The position numbers and the translations under genes were made by a program. A model generated the notes under the pieces. It searched no databases, was not told the origin of the DNA, and was given only the letters and a program-made list of their open reading frames with translations. From Arthrobacter alpinus (GTDB taxonomy: Bacteria; Actinomycetota; Actinomycetes; Actinomycetales; Micrococcaceae), in contig NZ_FNTV01000001.1 of assembly GCF_900105965.1 (NCBI RefSeq), forward strand, positions 1,922,001 to 1,986,000: a stretch of 64,000 bases of DNA, given 5' to 3'. Shown here in pieces: positions 51,657 through 59,220 of this stretch (positions within the stretch are counted from its first letter, which is position 1; each line of letters begins with the position of its first letter).

Positions 51657-52892
51657 ATGACTGCCTTCCCGCCCCGTCATTTCCGCTCACTGGCACCTGC
51701 CTTGATTGCCGGAGCCGCCGTGCTCACACTTTCGCTGTCCGGATGTGGCGGCGCAACGCCACAGGACAACGCCGCAGCTGCCGCCAAGGGCGGAGCAGCG
51801 GCGGTCAGCAACGGTGCCGCACAGGTTGCGGTCAGCGTTGAACAGGTCAATGGCGAGGACCAGTGCGTACCCGATTTCTCCTCCGCCCCGGCCGGTCCTG
51901 TCACGTTCACCATCTCCAACAAGGACGTTTCCAGTGTCAGCGAAGTGGAGCTGCTCAGCGACAAGCGAATCTTGGGCGAACGGGAAAACGTGATTCCCGG
52001 GCTGAAGGCCGTCAGCTTCACCGTGACCCTGGCCGGCGGCGAATACCAGTTGTACTGCCCCGGTGCCACCACCGAGTACCAGCCCTTCACCGTGACGGGT
52101 GCGGCGGCTTCGGCTGCGGCCAATGGCATCAGTGACCTGCTCAAGCAGGGCACCGATGGCTACGCCAAGTATGTCTCCGGCCAGGTCGACAGCCTGGTTC
52201 TGGCTGCAGCGACCCTGAAGTCCGCCGTGGATTCCGGGGATGTCGCCGCCAGCCAGAAGGCTTACGCGGAGGCCCGGCCGTTCTTCGAGCGCATTGAGCC
52301 AGTCGCCGAGAGCTTCCCCGATCTGGACCCGGCCCTTGACCTGCGCGTGGCCGACGTCGAACCCGGCACCGAGTGGACCGGTTTCCACCCCTTGGAAAAG
52401 GACCTCTTCGAGACCAAGGCCATCACCGATTCTTCCAAGTCCCTGGCCGCCGGAATCGTGAAAAACGTTGCCACCTTGAAAACCCTCACGGGCGAGCTGG
52501 AGACCAAGGCGTCCTACAAGCCGGAGGAACTGGCCAACGGCGCCAGCGGACTGCTGGAAGAAGTTCAGTCATCCAAGATCACCGGCGAGGAGGAAGCCTA
52601 CTCCAAGCTGGACCTGGTGGACTTTGCCGCCAACGTTGAAGGCTCGCAGCAGGCATTTGAGTACCTCAAGCCGGCCCTGACGAAGATCGATGCGGCCCTG
52701 ACCGATCAGATTTCCGCCCAGTTTGAAACCGTCAACACGGCCCTTGACGGCTACAAGGACGCCAACGCCCTGGGCGGCTTCAAGCCCTACTCCGAGGAAT
52801 TGAAGAAGTCCGACGCCGCCAAGCTCACCGCCCTGATCCAGTCCCTGCAGGCTCCACTGGCCAAGATTTCCGAGAAAGTAGCCACGGTCTAA
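51657..52892 (+). CDS. efeO: iron-uptake lipoprotein EfeO
   Basis: A 411-residue lipoprotein that binds iron for EfeU. The N-terminal signal ends with the lipobox LSLSGCGG (Cys30 lipidated). A cupredoxin-like domain (about 55-150, with the EDQCVPDFSSAPAGPVTFTI segment) is followed by an M75/imelysin domain (about 165-410) containing the H-x-x-E iron motif (FHPLEKDLFE). The ATG at 51657 has AAGGACC upstream; the frame continues 28 residues further without support. Second gene of the operon. Confidence 0.93.
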   Translation: MTAFPPRHFRSLAPALIAGAAVLTLSLSGCGGATPQDNAAAAAKGGAAAVSNGAAQVAVSVEQVNGEDQCVPDFSSAPAGPVTFTISNKDVSSVSEVELLSDKRILGERENVIPGLKAVSFTVTLAGGEYQLYCPGATTEYQPFTVTGAAASAAANGISDLLKQGTDGYAKYVSGQVDSLVLAAATLKSAVDSGDVAASQKAYAEARPFFERIEPVAESFPDLDPALDLRVADVEPGTEWTGFHPLEKDLFETKAITDSSKSLAAGIVKNVATLKTLTGELETKASYKPEELANGASGLLEEVQSSKITGEEEAYSKLDLVDFAANVEGSQQAFEYLKPALTKIDAALTDQISAQFETVNTALDGYKDANALGGFKPYSEELKKSDAAKLTALIQSLQAPLAKISEKVATV

Positions 52893-54182
52893 ATGTCTGA
52901 GCCCACCCCTGCTGCGGATGCCGTTTCACGCCGTCGTTTCTTTAGCGGTTCTGCGGCTCTGGCCGGCGCCGGCGGATTGGCGCTGGGAGTTGGTGGCGGA
53001 TTGGCCGTTGCGGCCACCGCCGCTCCCGGACCGTTGTCCGATTCCGAGCGCATGGCCGAACGCGCTACCCTGACCTACCCCTTCTATGGGGAGCATCAAA
53101 GCGGGATTGACACTCCCCCGCAAGATCACCTGGTGTTCACGGCGTTCGATGTGACGGCACTGACCGCCGTCGAGCTGCAGTTGGTGCTGGCGAAGTGGTC
53201 GGCCGCCATGGCCGAGATGACGGCCGGATCCCCTGTTGGCAAGGTTCAGCCCGAGCGTGAGCAGGGCATTCCTACCGACACCGGCGAAGCCACCGACATG
53301 GGGCCGCAGGGGTTGACGCTGACCTTGGGCTTTGGGCCGTCATTGTTTGATGAAAGATTTGGACTGGCTAAGTTCAAGCCCGCAGATTTTGCGGATCTCC
53401 CGGCAATGGCTGGCGAATCCCTCAATCCGGCCTTCACGGGCGGGGACTTGTGCATCCAGGCTTGTGCCAACGACCCTCAGGTTGCCTACCATGCGGTCCG
53501 CAATCTGGCCCGCATGGCCCGGACCGCGGTCAAGACCAAGTGGACCGTGCTTGGTTTTGGCCGTGCCTCCGCCGGCGCCAACCAATCCACTCCGCGTAAC
53601 CTCATGGGGTTCAAGGACGGTACCCGAAATGTTAGCGGCACCACCGATTTTGGCGAGCATGTGTGGGTTGGCGCTGAGGCCGGTCAGCCGTGGATGGTGG
53701 GTGGCAGTTATCTCGTGGCCCGCAAGATTCACATGTTGATCGAGACGTGGGATGAGGACTCCATCGGGGATCAGCAGAGCATTTTTGGCCGGACCAAGAG
53801 GGAAGGTGCTCCGCTTTCCGGGACCCAGGAACGCGACGTCCCTGACTTCCACGCCGTCGCACATGGAGCAGCGGCGGGAACCCCCGCCATCCCTGCTGAC
53901 TCACACATTGCCTTGGTTGCCCATGAAAACAACAACGGCACCAAGATCCTGCGCCGCGGCTACAACTTCACAGACGGGCTTGATGCTGTGGGCCGTCTGG
54001 ATGCAGGGTTGATGTTCCTTAGCTTCCAAAAGAGTCCAGAACAATTTGTCACTCTGCAGCGAAAGCTCGGTAGCTCTGACAGGCTCAATGAATACATTCG
54101 CCATGTGGGATCAGGCGTTTTCGCCGTCCCCGCAGGGCTTCCCGCGGCGGGAAGCTACTACGGCAAGGAATTCTTCGCCTAG
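52893..54182 (+). CDS. efeB: Tat-exported Dyp-type peroxidase EfeB
   Basis: A 429-residue heme peroxidase of the deferrochelatase/EfeB type. The Tat signal AVSRRRFFSGSAALAGAGG is exported with bound cofactor. The domain has the DyP motif MGFKDGTRN (with the distal Asp) and a late DFHAVAHG segment. It oxidises ferrous iron or heme at the cell surface, feeding EfeO/EfeU. The ATG follows directly after the efeO stop (TAAATG), so translation is coupled. Confidence 0.94.
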   Translation: MSEPTPAADAVSRRRFFSGSAALAGAGGLALGVGGGLAVAATAAPGPLSDSERMAERATLTYPFYGEHQSGIDTPPQDHLVFTAFDVTALTAVELQLVLAKWSAAMAEMTAGSPVGKVQPEREQGIPTDTGEATDMGPQGLTLTLGFGPSLFDERFGLAKFKPADFADLPAMAGESLNPAFTGGDLCIQACANDPQVAYHAVRNLARMARTAVKTKWTVLGFGRASAGANQSTPRNLMGFKDGTRNVSGTTDFGEHVWVGAEAGQPWMVGGSYLVARKIHMLIETWDEDSIGDQQSIFGRTKREGAPLSGTQERDVPDFHAVAHGAAAGTPAIPADSHIALVAHENNNGTKILRRGYNFTDGLDAVGRLDAGLMFLSFQKSPEQFVTLQRKLGSSDRLNEYIRHVGSGVFAVPAGLPAAGSYYGKEFFA

Positions 54183-54205
54183 CTCGTGTTGCCGGGGAAC
54201 TGGTT

Positions 54206-54997
54206 CTAGAGTGCCGGGGCCACGATCACGTTGGTCCCGGCCTCCTGGAAGGCCGCCAACTGTGATGCGGTGATGCGTGAGTCCGTGATGAGGTTGCGGA
54301 AGTCATGCTCTTCCATCGTGGCGAAGGCACGCTTACCGATCTTGGAGGCATCGGCCAGAATGTAGGCTTCCGAGGCACGGCGGGCCATCTTGGAATTCAC
54401 CGAGGCCTCCCCCTCGTCGTTCGTGGTGGGGCCCGAACCCGGCTCAATCCCGTTGACACCAATAAAGGCAAAGTCCAGGGCCACGCGCTGCAGGATGGTG
54501 TCGGCATAGGGGCCCACCAGCTCATAGGAGCGCGGGTTGACGATCCCGCCGGTGACCATGATCTTAAAGTTGGGGCGGATGGCCAGCTGCGCGGCAATAT
54601 TGATTGCGTTGGTCACCACCGTCAACGTGGGCCGGTTGGACTGAACCATGAGGTCCTCACGCGTGGAGAGCACCTGGGCCAGGGCCGTGCTGGTGGTGCC
54701 ACCGCACAACCCAATGACAGCGCCCTTGGGAATCAGGGCACTGGCGGCATGGGCGATCTGCTGCTTTTCTTCGGCATGATCGTCACGGTTGTACCGCCCA
54801 GGAAGATCGTAAGAAACAGAACCGCTCGTGGCACCGCCACGGGTGCGCGTCAGCAACCGCTCATTAGCCAGCGAATCAAGATCACGGCGAGCAGTTGCCG
54901 GGGAAACTGCCAACTTCTCCACAATCTCTTCAACCTCAACCTGGCCGCTCTCGGCCAGAATGTCCAAGATCGCTGTGAGTCGTTCAGTTCTGTTCAT
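54206..54997 (-). CDS. DeoR family regulator of the amino-sugar locus
   Basis: A 263-residue repressor. The N-terminal DeoR helix-turn-helix (residues 5-57, AVSPATARRDLDSLANERLL) is followed by a sugar-phosphate sensor domain (about 75-235, VIGLCGGTTSTALAQVL) of the NagB/RpiA-like fold. It probably senses a sugar phosphate of the pathway, as AgaR does, and acts on the region between the SIS and GH101 genes. Last gene of the minus-strand group, 34 bases after the aldolase. Confidence 0.88.
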   Translation of the reverse strand: MNRTERLTAILDILAESGQVEVEEIVEKLAVSPATARRDLDSLANERLLTRTRGGATSGSVSYDLPGRYNRDDHAEEKQQIAHAASALIPKGAVIGLCGGTTSTALAQVLSTREDLMVQSNRPTLTVVTNAINIAAQLAIRPNFKIMVTGGIVNPRSYELVGPYADTILQRVALDFAFIGVNGIEPGSGPTTNDEGEASVNSKMARRASEAYILADASKIGKRAFATMEEHDFRNLITDSRITASQLAAFQEAGTNVIVAPAL

Positions 54998-55031
54998 TGT
55001 TCAATCCTAGGCGGCGAACCGGCCGCCGCGT

Positions 55032-55883
55032 TTAGTTGTGGGTGTGGGTCGCGCCGGAAAACAGGGCCAGCAACCGGGAAACTTCCGGAATCAGGGCCGC
55101 ACGCCCGGCGCCCAGGTACTTGCGTGAATCCACCACGGCCGGGTTGGCATCCAGGAACTCCCGCACGGCTCGGGTAAAGAAGCCGTTCAGATGTGTTGAC
55201 ACATTGATTTTCGTCATGCCTGCCGCGATGGCCGCCACAATGTTCTCATCGGAGACGCCGGAGGAGCCATGCAAAACCAGCGGAACCTCCAGTGCGGCCT
55301 TGAGCTCGGCAATCCGGCCCAGATTCAGTGCCGCGCTGCGTTCGGTCATGGCGTGTGAGGATCCCACGGCCACGGCCAGGGCGTCCACTCCCGTGGCTGC
55401 TACGAATGCTGCGGCCTCGGCCGGGTCGGTGAGCACGCCGGGCGCGTGCGCCCCGTCCTTGCCACCCACCTTGCCGAGTTCGGCCTCAACGTAAACGCCG
55501 CGTTCATGGGCGTAGGCGGCCACACGAGCCGTGACCTCAACGTTTTGCTCGTACTCAAAATGCGCCCCGTCATACATGATGGAGCCAAAGCCCAGGTCAA
55601 CGGCCTCATATGCCAGGGCCTCATCCTCGGCGTGGTCAAGGTGCACGGCCACCGGTACGGAGGCTTTGCGCGCCGCTGCGAGCGTTGCCGCGGCCACCGG
55701 TTCCAGCCCGCCGTGGAACTTGGCGCAGTTCTCGGAAATCTGCAAGATGACGGGCAGTCCTGCTGCCTCGGCTCCCCCGATCAGGCCTTCAATGGTCTCC
55801 AAGTGGATCACGTTGAACGCGCCTTGGCCGGTGCCTGCCTTGGCGGCCAAATCCATGATGTCGCGAGTGTTAGTCAAAGCCAT
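55032..55883 (-). CDS. class II ketose-bisphosphate aldolase (tagatose-bisphosphate type)
   Basis: A 283-residue zinc aldolase splitting a ketose 1,6-bisphosphate to dihydroxyacetone phosphate and glyceraldehyde 3-phosphate. The catalytic Asp and zinc His are in VAVHLDHAED, further zinc ligands in YVEAELGKVGG and LVLHGSSGVSDE. Length and sequence suit KbaY/GatY/AgaY more than glycolytic Fba, and context (PfkB kinase, SIS, ROK) favours tagatose 1,6-bisphosphate. Twelve bases after the kinase. Confidence 0.88.
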   Translation of the reverse strand: MALTNTRDIMDLAAKAGTGQGAFNVIHLETIEGLIGGAEAAGLPVILQISENCAKFHGGLEPVAAATLAAARKASVPVAVHLDHAEDEALAYEAVDLGFGSIMYDGAHFEYEQNVEVTARVAAYAHERGVYVEAELGKVGGKDGAHAPGVLTDPAEAAAFVAATGVDALAVAVGSSHAMTERSAALNLGRIAELKAALEVPLVLHGSSGVSDENIVAAIAAGMTKINVSTHLNGFFTRAVREFLDANPAVVDSRKYLGAGRAALIPEVSRLLALFSGATHTHN

Positions 55884-55895
55884 GAAGCGTATTCC

Positions 55896-56855
55896 TTAGT
55901 GGTCTGTGATGATGAGCTGGGTGGCCAGCTGGGCGTATTCTGGCGAAATTTCGCCGGCGCCTGGCATCAGAACGGCGGCGGCACTCCACGCGGTGGCCTG
56001 AATCAGGATCTCGCGCAGTTCCGTGGCGCCGTTGGCAAGGGCGACGGCGGCCGCACTCACCGCCGCGTCGCCCGCGCCCGTGGGGTTGCCGCTCAGCGGG
56101 GCCGGAAGCTTGGCCTGAATGTAGCCAGGGGTGTCTTCGCTAAAGGCCAGCATGCCTTCCTCGCCCACGCTGACGAGGACTCTCTTGGCGCCGAGGCTCA
56201 TGAGTTTGCGTGCGGCGGCAACCAGGTCAGTCTCGCCCACAGCTTCCTTCAGCTCATGGTTGTTGGGCTTGAGCAGGTCTGCGCCGGCCTTGGCCGCCGC
56301 CAAGATGCCGCTTCCGGAGGTGTCGATGATGGCCGGGACCCCTGCCGCATGGGCCAAGGCCACGAGTGCGGGGTAGAAGTCTGCCGGCGCCTGCTCCGGC
56401 AGGGAACCGGAGCCAACCAGGACGCCTGGGCGGCGCACGCCGTCGGGCGTTTGAACACCGGCAAGGTTGTCGACCACGGCCGCTGCCAGCGCCTGCCATT
56501 CTGCGGCGGCGAGGGCCGGGCCAATCTCGTTGAAAATGCTTGTGGAGTTGCCCTCTGCGGTGTCCACAAGTGCAATGGTGCGCCGGGTGGGCATTGCCAC
56601 GGGAACCAGCTGATGCAGGATCCCGGCGGCCTCCAGATCCGCCCGAAGCTGCTCACCCGTGGATCCACCCACCGTGGCAATCGCCAGGGTTGGGTGGCCC
56701 AGTTGATAAGCCACGCGGGACACGTTCAGCCCCTTGCCGCCGGCCCGATTCAAGGGCGCAGGCACCCGATGGGAGGAGCCTAGGTGAATCCCGGGAACCG
56801 CGTAGGTGACATCGACGGCCGGGTTGGCCGTGACGGTCAGCACCAGATTGTTCAT
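55896..56855 (-). CDS. PfkB-family sugar-phosphate kinase (tagatose-6-phosphate/1-phosphofructokinase type)
   Basis: A 319-residue ribokinase-fold kinase. Motif 1 is RAGGKGLNVSRVAYQLG, motif 2 NPTGAGDAAVSAAAVAL with the catalytic Asp. The start VLTVTANPAVDVTY is typical of LacC/FruK/PfkB members. In this locus it likely phosphorylates tagatose 6-phosphate for the next aldolase. Its ATG overlaps the ROK gene stop by four bases. Confidence 0.88.
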   Translation of the reverse strand: MNNLVLTVTANPAVDVTYAVPGIHLGSSHRVPAPLNRAGGKGLNVSRVAYQLGHPTLAIATVGGSTGEQLRADLEAAGILHQLVPVAMPTRRTIALVDTAEGNSTSIFNEIGPALAAAEWQALAAAVVDNLAGVQTPDGVRRPGVLVGSGSLPEQAPADFYPALVALAHAAGVPAIIDTSGSGILAAAKAGADLLKPNNHELKEAVGETDLVAAARKLMSLGAKRVLVSVGEEGMLAFSEDTPGYIQAKLPAPLSGNPTGAGDAAVSAAAVALANGATELREILIQATAWSAAAVLMPGAGEISPEYAQLATQLIITDH

Positions 56856-57829
56856 GCCTGCTTCCCGGCCAGGCTGCGTGCCTTGAGCGCCGAGCCGATG
56901 AGACCCGCGTTCTCGCCCAACGCCGCATGGACGTATTCGGGGCGGCGATGGAAGGTGAGCATCTCATCCACGCGGGCGGCCAGGGCCTCAAAAAGCACCG
57001 GGCCAGCCATCGAGAGCCCGCCGCCCAGCACCACGGTTTCGGTGCCCAGGATGGACACGCACTGGGCGATGCTAAAGGAAAGGGCGTCGATGGCGTCGTT
57101 CCAGACGGTCTTTGCCGCGGCGTCGCCCTCCCCCGCGAGTGTCAGGACGTCGCGGGCCCCGGCCACTGCCGAGCCGGTGGCCTCGGTGTAGCGTCGGGCA
57201 ATGGCGCCAGCCGAGCCGAGGGATTCCAGGATAACCATGCCGCCGCCCGGAGCAGGGACCATGGCGTGGCCAATCTCCCCGGCGTAGCCGCCGCCGGCCA
57301 CGCGGTTGCCATCGCACAGCACGGCGCCGGCAATGCCGGTTCCGATGACCAGGATCAGCACGTCGGTCTTCCCCACGGCCGCGCCGAGACGGAATTCCGC
57401 CTCTCCGGCCATGCTGACGTCGTGGCCAAAACCGACCGGCAGGCCCAGGGATTCGGTGAGCGTAGCCGTGAACGGGAAGTCCTTCCAGCCCAGGTTCGCC
57501 GAGTAGATGCCGATGCCGGCGTCCTCATCGACGATTCCGGGCACCGTCACGCCCACGGCGGAGATGACCAGGTCAGGGTGCGCGGCACGATATTCGTCCG
57601 TGAGCTCCACGATCCTCTCGCAGACGCTTTCACCCGTGCGGCCGGCCTCCAGGGGTGTGGGGTGGCGCTGCACATCCACCACCTCCACGCCGTCGCCGGA
57701 CGGCCCCCCTCGCACAATGCCAACCTTCATGTCCGTGCCGCCAATGTCGAAGGCCAGGACCACGCCGCTCCCGGCGGCTTCGGGGGTCTGGACGCCGGTT
57801 TCGCCAGCGTGGTTTGTCAGGGTATTCAT
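56852..57829 (-). CDS. ROK family sugar kinase lacking the zinc motif
   Basis: A 325-residue ROK protein with an actin-like fold. It has the phosphate-1 loop VVLAFDIGGTDMKVGIV, VTVPGIVDEDAG, GHDVSMAGEAE (catalytic Asp), and the ATP site VLILVIGTGIAGAV. The zinc signature C-x-C-G-x2-G-C of usual ROK proteins is replaced by PAPGGGMVILESLG, so it does not bind zinc in that way. No HTH, so a kinase, not a repressor. In context it may phosphorylate free GalNAc or a related sugar. The ATG at 57829 has AAGGAA upstream; a longer frame to 57934 crosses the terminator. Confidence 0.86.
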   Translation of the reverse strand: MNTLTNHAGETGVQTPEAAGSGVVLAFDIGGTDMKVGIVRGGPSGDGVEVVDVQRHPTPLEAGRTGESVCERIVELTDEYRAAHPDLVISAVGVTVPGIVDEDAGIGIYSANLGWKDFPFTATLTESLGLPVGFGHDVSMAGEAEFRLGAAVGKTDVLILVIGTGIAGAVLCDGNRVAGGGYAGEIGHAMVPAPGGGMVILESLGSAGAIARRYTEATGSAVAGARDVLTLAGEGDAAAKTVWNDAIDALSFSIAQCVSILGTETVVLGGGLSMAGPVLFEALAARVDEMLTFHRRPEYVHAALGENAGLIGSALKARSLAGKQA

Positions 57830-57882
57830 GGGCTCTGTTTCCTTCAGGCGGCGCACTGGGCAAAGAGGGGGACAGCTTGGGT

Positions 57883-57930
57883 TGGGCAAAAAGCAGGCGC
57901 CCCGCGCATTCAAAGAATGTGGGGCGCCTG
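57883..57930 (-). terminator. terminator or attenuator between the SIS and ROK genes
   Basis: CAGGCGCCCC pairs with GGGGCGCCTG around an inner CATTC/GAATG stem, followed on the minus strand by CTTTTTG. It lies about 25 bases after the SIS stop and before the ROK start, so the kinase genes need either read-through or a second promoter. Confidence 0.78.
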
Positions 57931-57955
57931 ACATTTTAGCCGGTTCCCGCAGGTG

Positions 57956-58861
57956 CTATGCGTCCAGGATGACCGAACGCGTCAGGTTGCGCGGCAGATC
58001 CGGGTTCATGCCGCGTGCGCGGGCGCGTTCCAGGGTCACGCGGTGAACGCGGGCCAGTTCGGCCAGCGGGTGCACAGTGGTGTTGATGTAGAGCGCACCG
58101 GTCTTTTCCATGTCGCGATCCAGGCCTTCGGGCTGCTCGCCAAACATCCAGGTGACGCGGTTCGGGGCGGCGATGGAGATGGGGCCGTGGCGGTACTCCT
58201 TGGCGGGGTAGGACTCGGTCCAGCCCTGCACGGCTTCACGCATCTTCAGGCCGGCCTCGTGCGCCAGGCCCACCGTCCAGCCGGTGCCGAGGAACGTGAA
58301 CTGCTCGGCGTCGATGAGTTCCTGCTCCACGGGGGCGGTGACGGCGAACTTGGCGTCCTCCACTGCTGTGCTGAGGTCCACGCCGATGCTCGTAAGCAGG
58401 TAGGTCAGGGCCGTGGTGGCGAAGCGGGTCTGAACCACTGACTGCTCGTCGGCGTAGGGAAGTTCGACGACGGCGTCGGCCAGGACCATGATCGGCGAGG
58501 TGGTGTCGCCCACGAGTGCAACGGTGTGCACGGTGCCCTTGATGGCCGTGAGGATTTCCAGCACCTCTGTGGTGGTGCCGGAGCGGGTGATGGCGATGAC
58601 GGCGTCGTAGCCGCGGTCTGCGCCAAGGAATGCCTCGGACGCAGCAAATGCGTCGGTGACACCCTTGCCGGCAGCTTCACGGGCGGTGGCGTAGCTCTGG
58701 GCCATGAACCATGAGGTGCCGCAGCCAATGACGGCCACGCGAAGGCCGTCGGCGGGCAGCAGGTTTTCACTCTTGGCCTGGGCAATGGCCTGGGTCCAGA
58801 CGTCCGGCTGGCTGATGAGTTCGGCGTCCATGAAGGGGCCAAGCTGGTTGTTCTCGCTCAT
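57956..58861 (-). CDS. SIS-domain sugar isomerase (AgaS-like)
   Basis: A 301-residue protein with two SIS domains. The first is residues about 40-150: VAVIGCGTSWFMAQSYA and VIAITRSGTTTEVLEIL, the phosphate-binding Ser/Thr loop. The second is about 185-290, with FLGTGWTVGLAHEAGLKMRE and a Lys/Glu near YPAKEYRHGP. This pattern is that of AgaS and GlmS isomerase domains without a glutaminase half. AgaS deaminates galactosamine 6-phosphate to tagatose 6-phosphate, which fits the neighbours. AAGGAG precedes the ATG. Divergent from the GH101 gene. Confidence 0.87.
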   Translation of the reverse strand: MSENNQLGPFMDAELISQPDVWTQAIAQAKSENLLPADGLRVAVIGCGTSWFMAQSYATAREAAGKGVTDAFAASEAFLGADRGYDAVIAITRSGTTTEVLEILTAIKGTVHTVALVGDTTSPIMVLADAVVELPYADEQSVVQTRFATTALTYLLTSIGVDLSTAVEDAKFAVTAPVEQELIDAEQFTFLGTGWTVGLAHEAGLKMREAVQGWTESYPAKEYRHGPISIAAPNRVTWMFGEQPEGLDRDMEKTGALYINTTVHPLAELARVHRVTLERARARGMNPDLPRNLTRSVILDA

Positions 58862-59220
58862 GCTGCGCGTTCTCCTTGAAATAGGGACTTTCAGGGCCTC
58901 ACCGCCACCGATTCCCGGCGGCTTGAAGCGTTTTCGTTAACCCAATCGTAACACATGGTGATCATAAACTGATCGAAAACGTCATCTTCAATCACATTTG
59001 CCGTCTGGTGAAATCACAACACTCCTCGGGGAAACTTCTCGTAAAGATTCCCAAAACACTCGTCACGCCGACGGCGCACTGCTACGGTGTTATGGATAAC
59101 AGTGATGCATGCCACGTTGCAGACTGCTTCCCCCGGCCGGCCTCACAACCATCAGCCTCATCCACTCAAGTGCGCAAAATGCCGCTTGAACCCGCACCAA
59201 AGTTCTTCAAGGAGTTCTTG
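58862..59220. other. divergent control region between SIS and GH101 genes
   Basis: A 359-base region, A/T-rich in its middle (58930-59050), between two divergent genes of one pathway. It holds the candidate SIS promoter and operator repeats listed separately. I see no small coding sequence with a convincing ribosome site. Confidence 0.5.
58929..58991 (-). promoter_or_regulatory. SIS-gene promoter with CGTTTTCG operator pair
   Basis: On the minus strand TTGAAG (58986-58991) and TATGAT (58961-58966) form a -35/-10 pair spaced 19 bases. The octamer CGTTTTCG lies inverted at 58929-58936 and 58974-58981, one between the -35 and -10 and one just downstream of the start. That is a plausible layout for looping repression by the DeoR protein. 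Confidence 0.5.
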
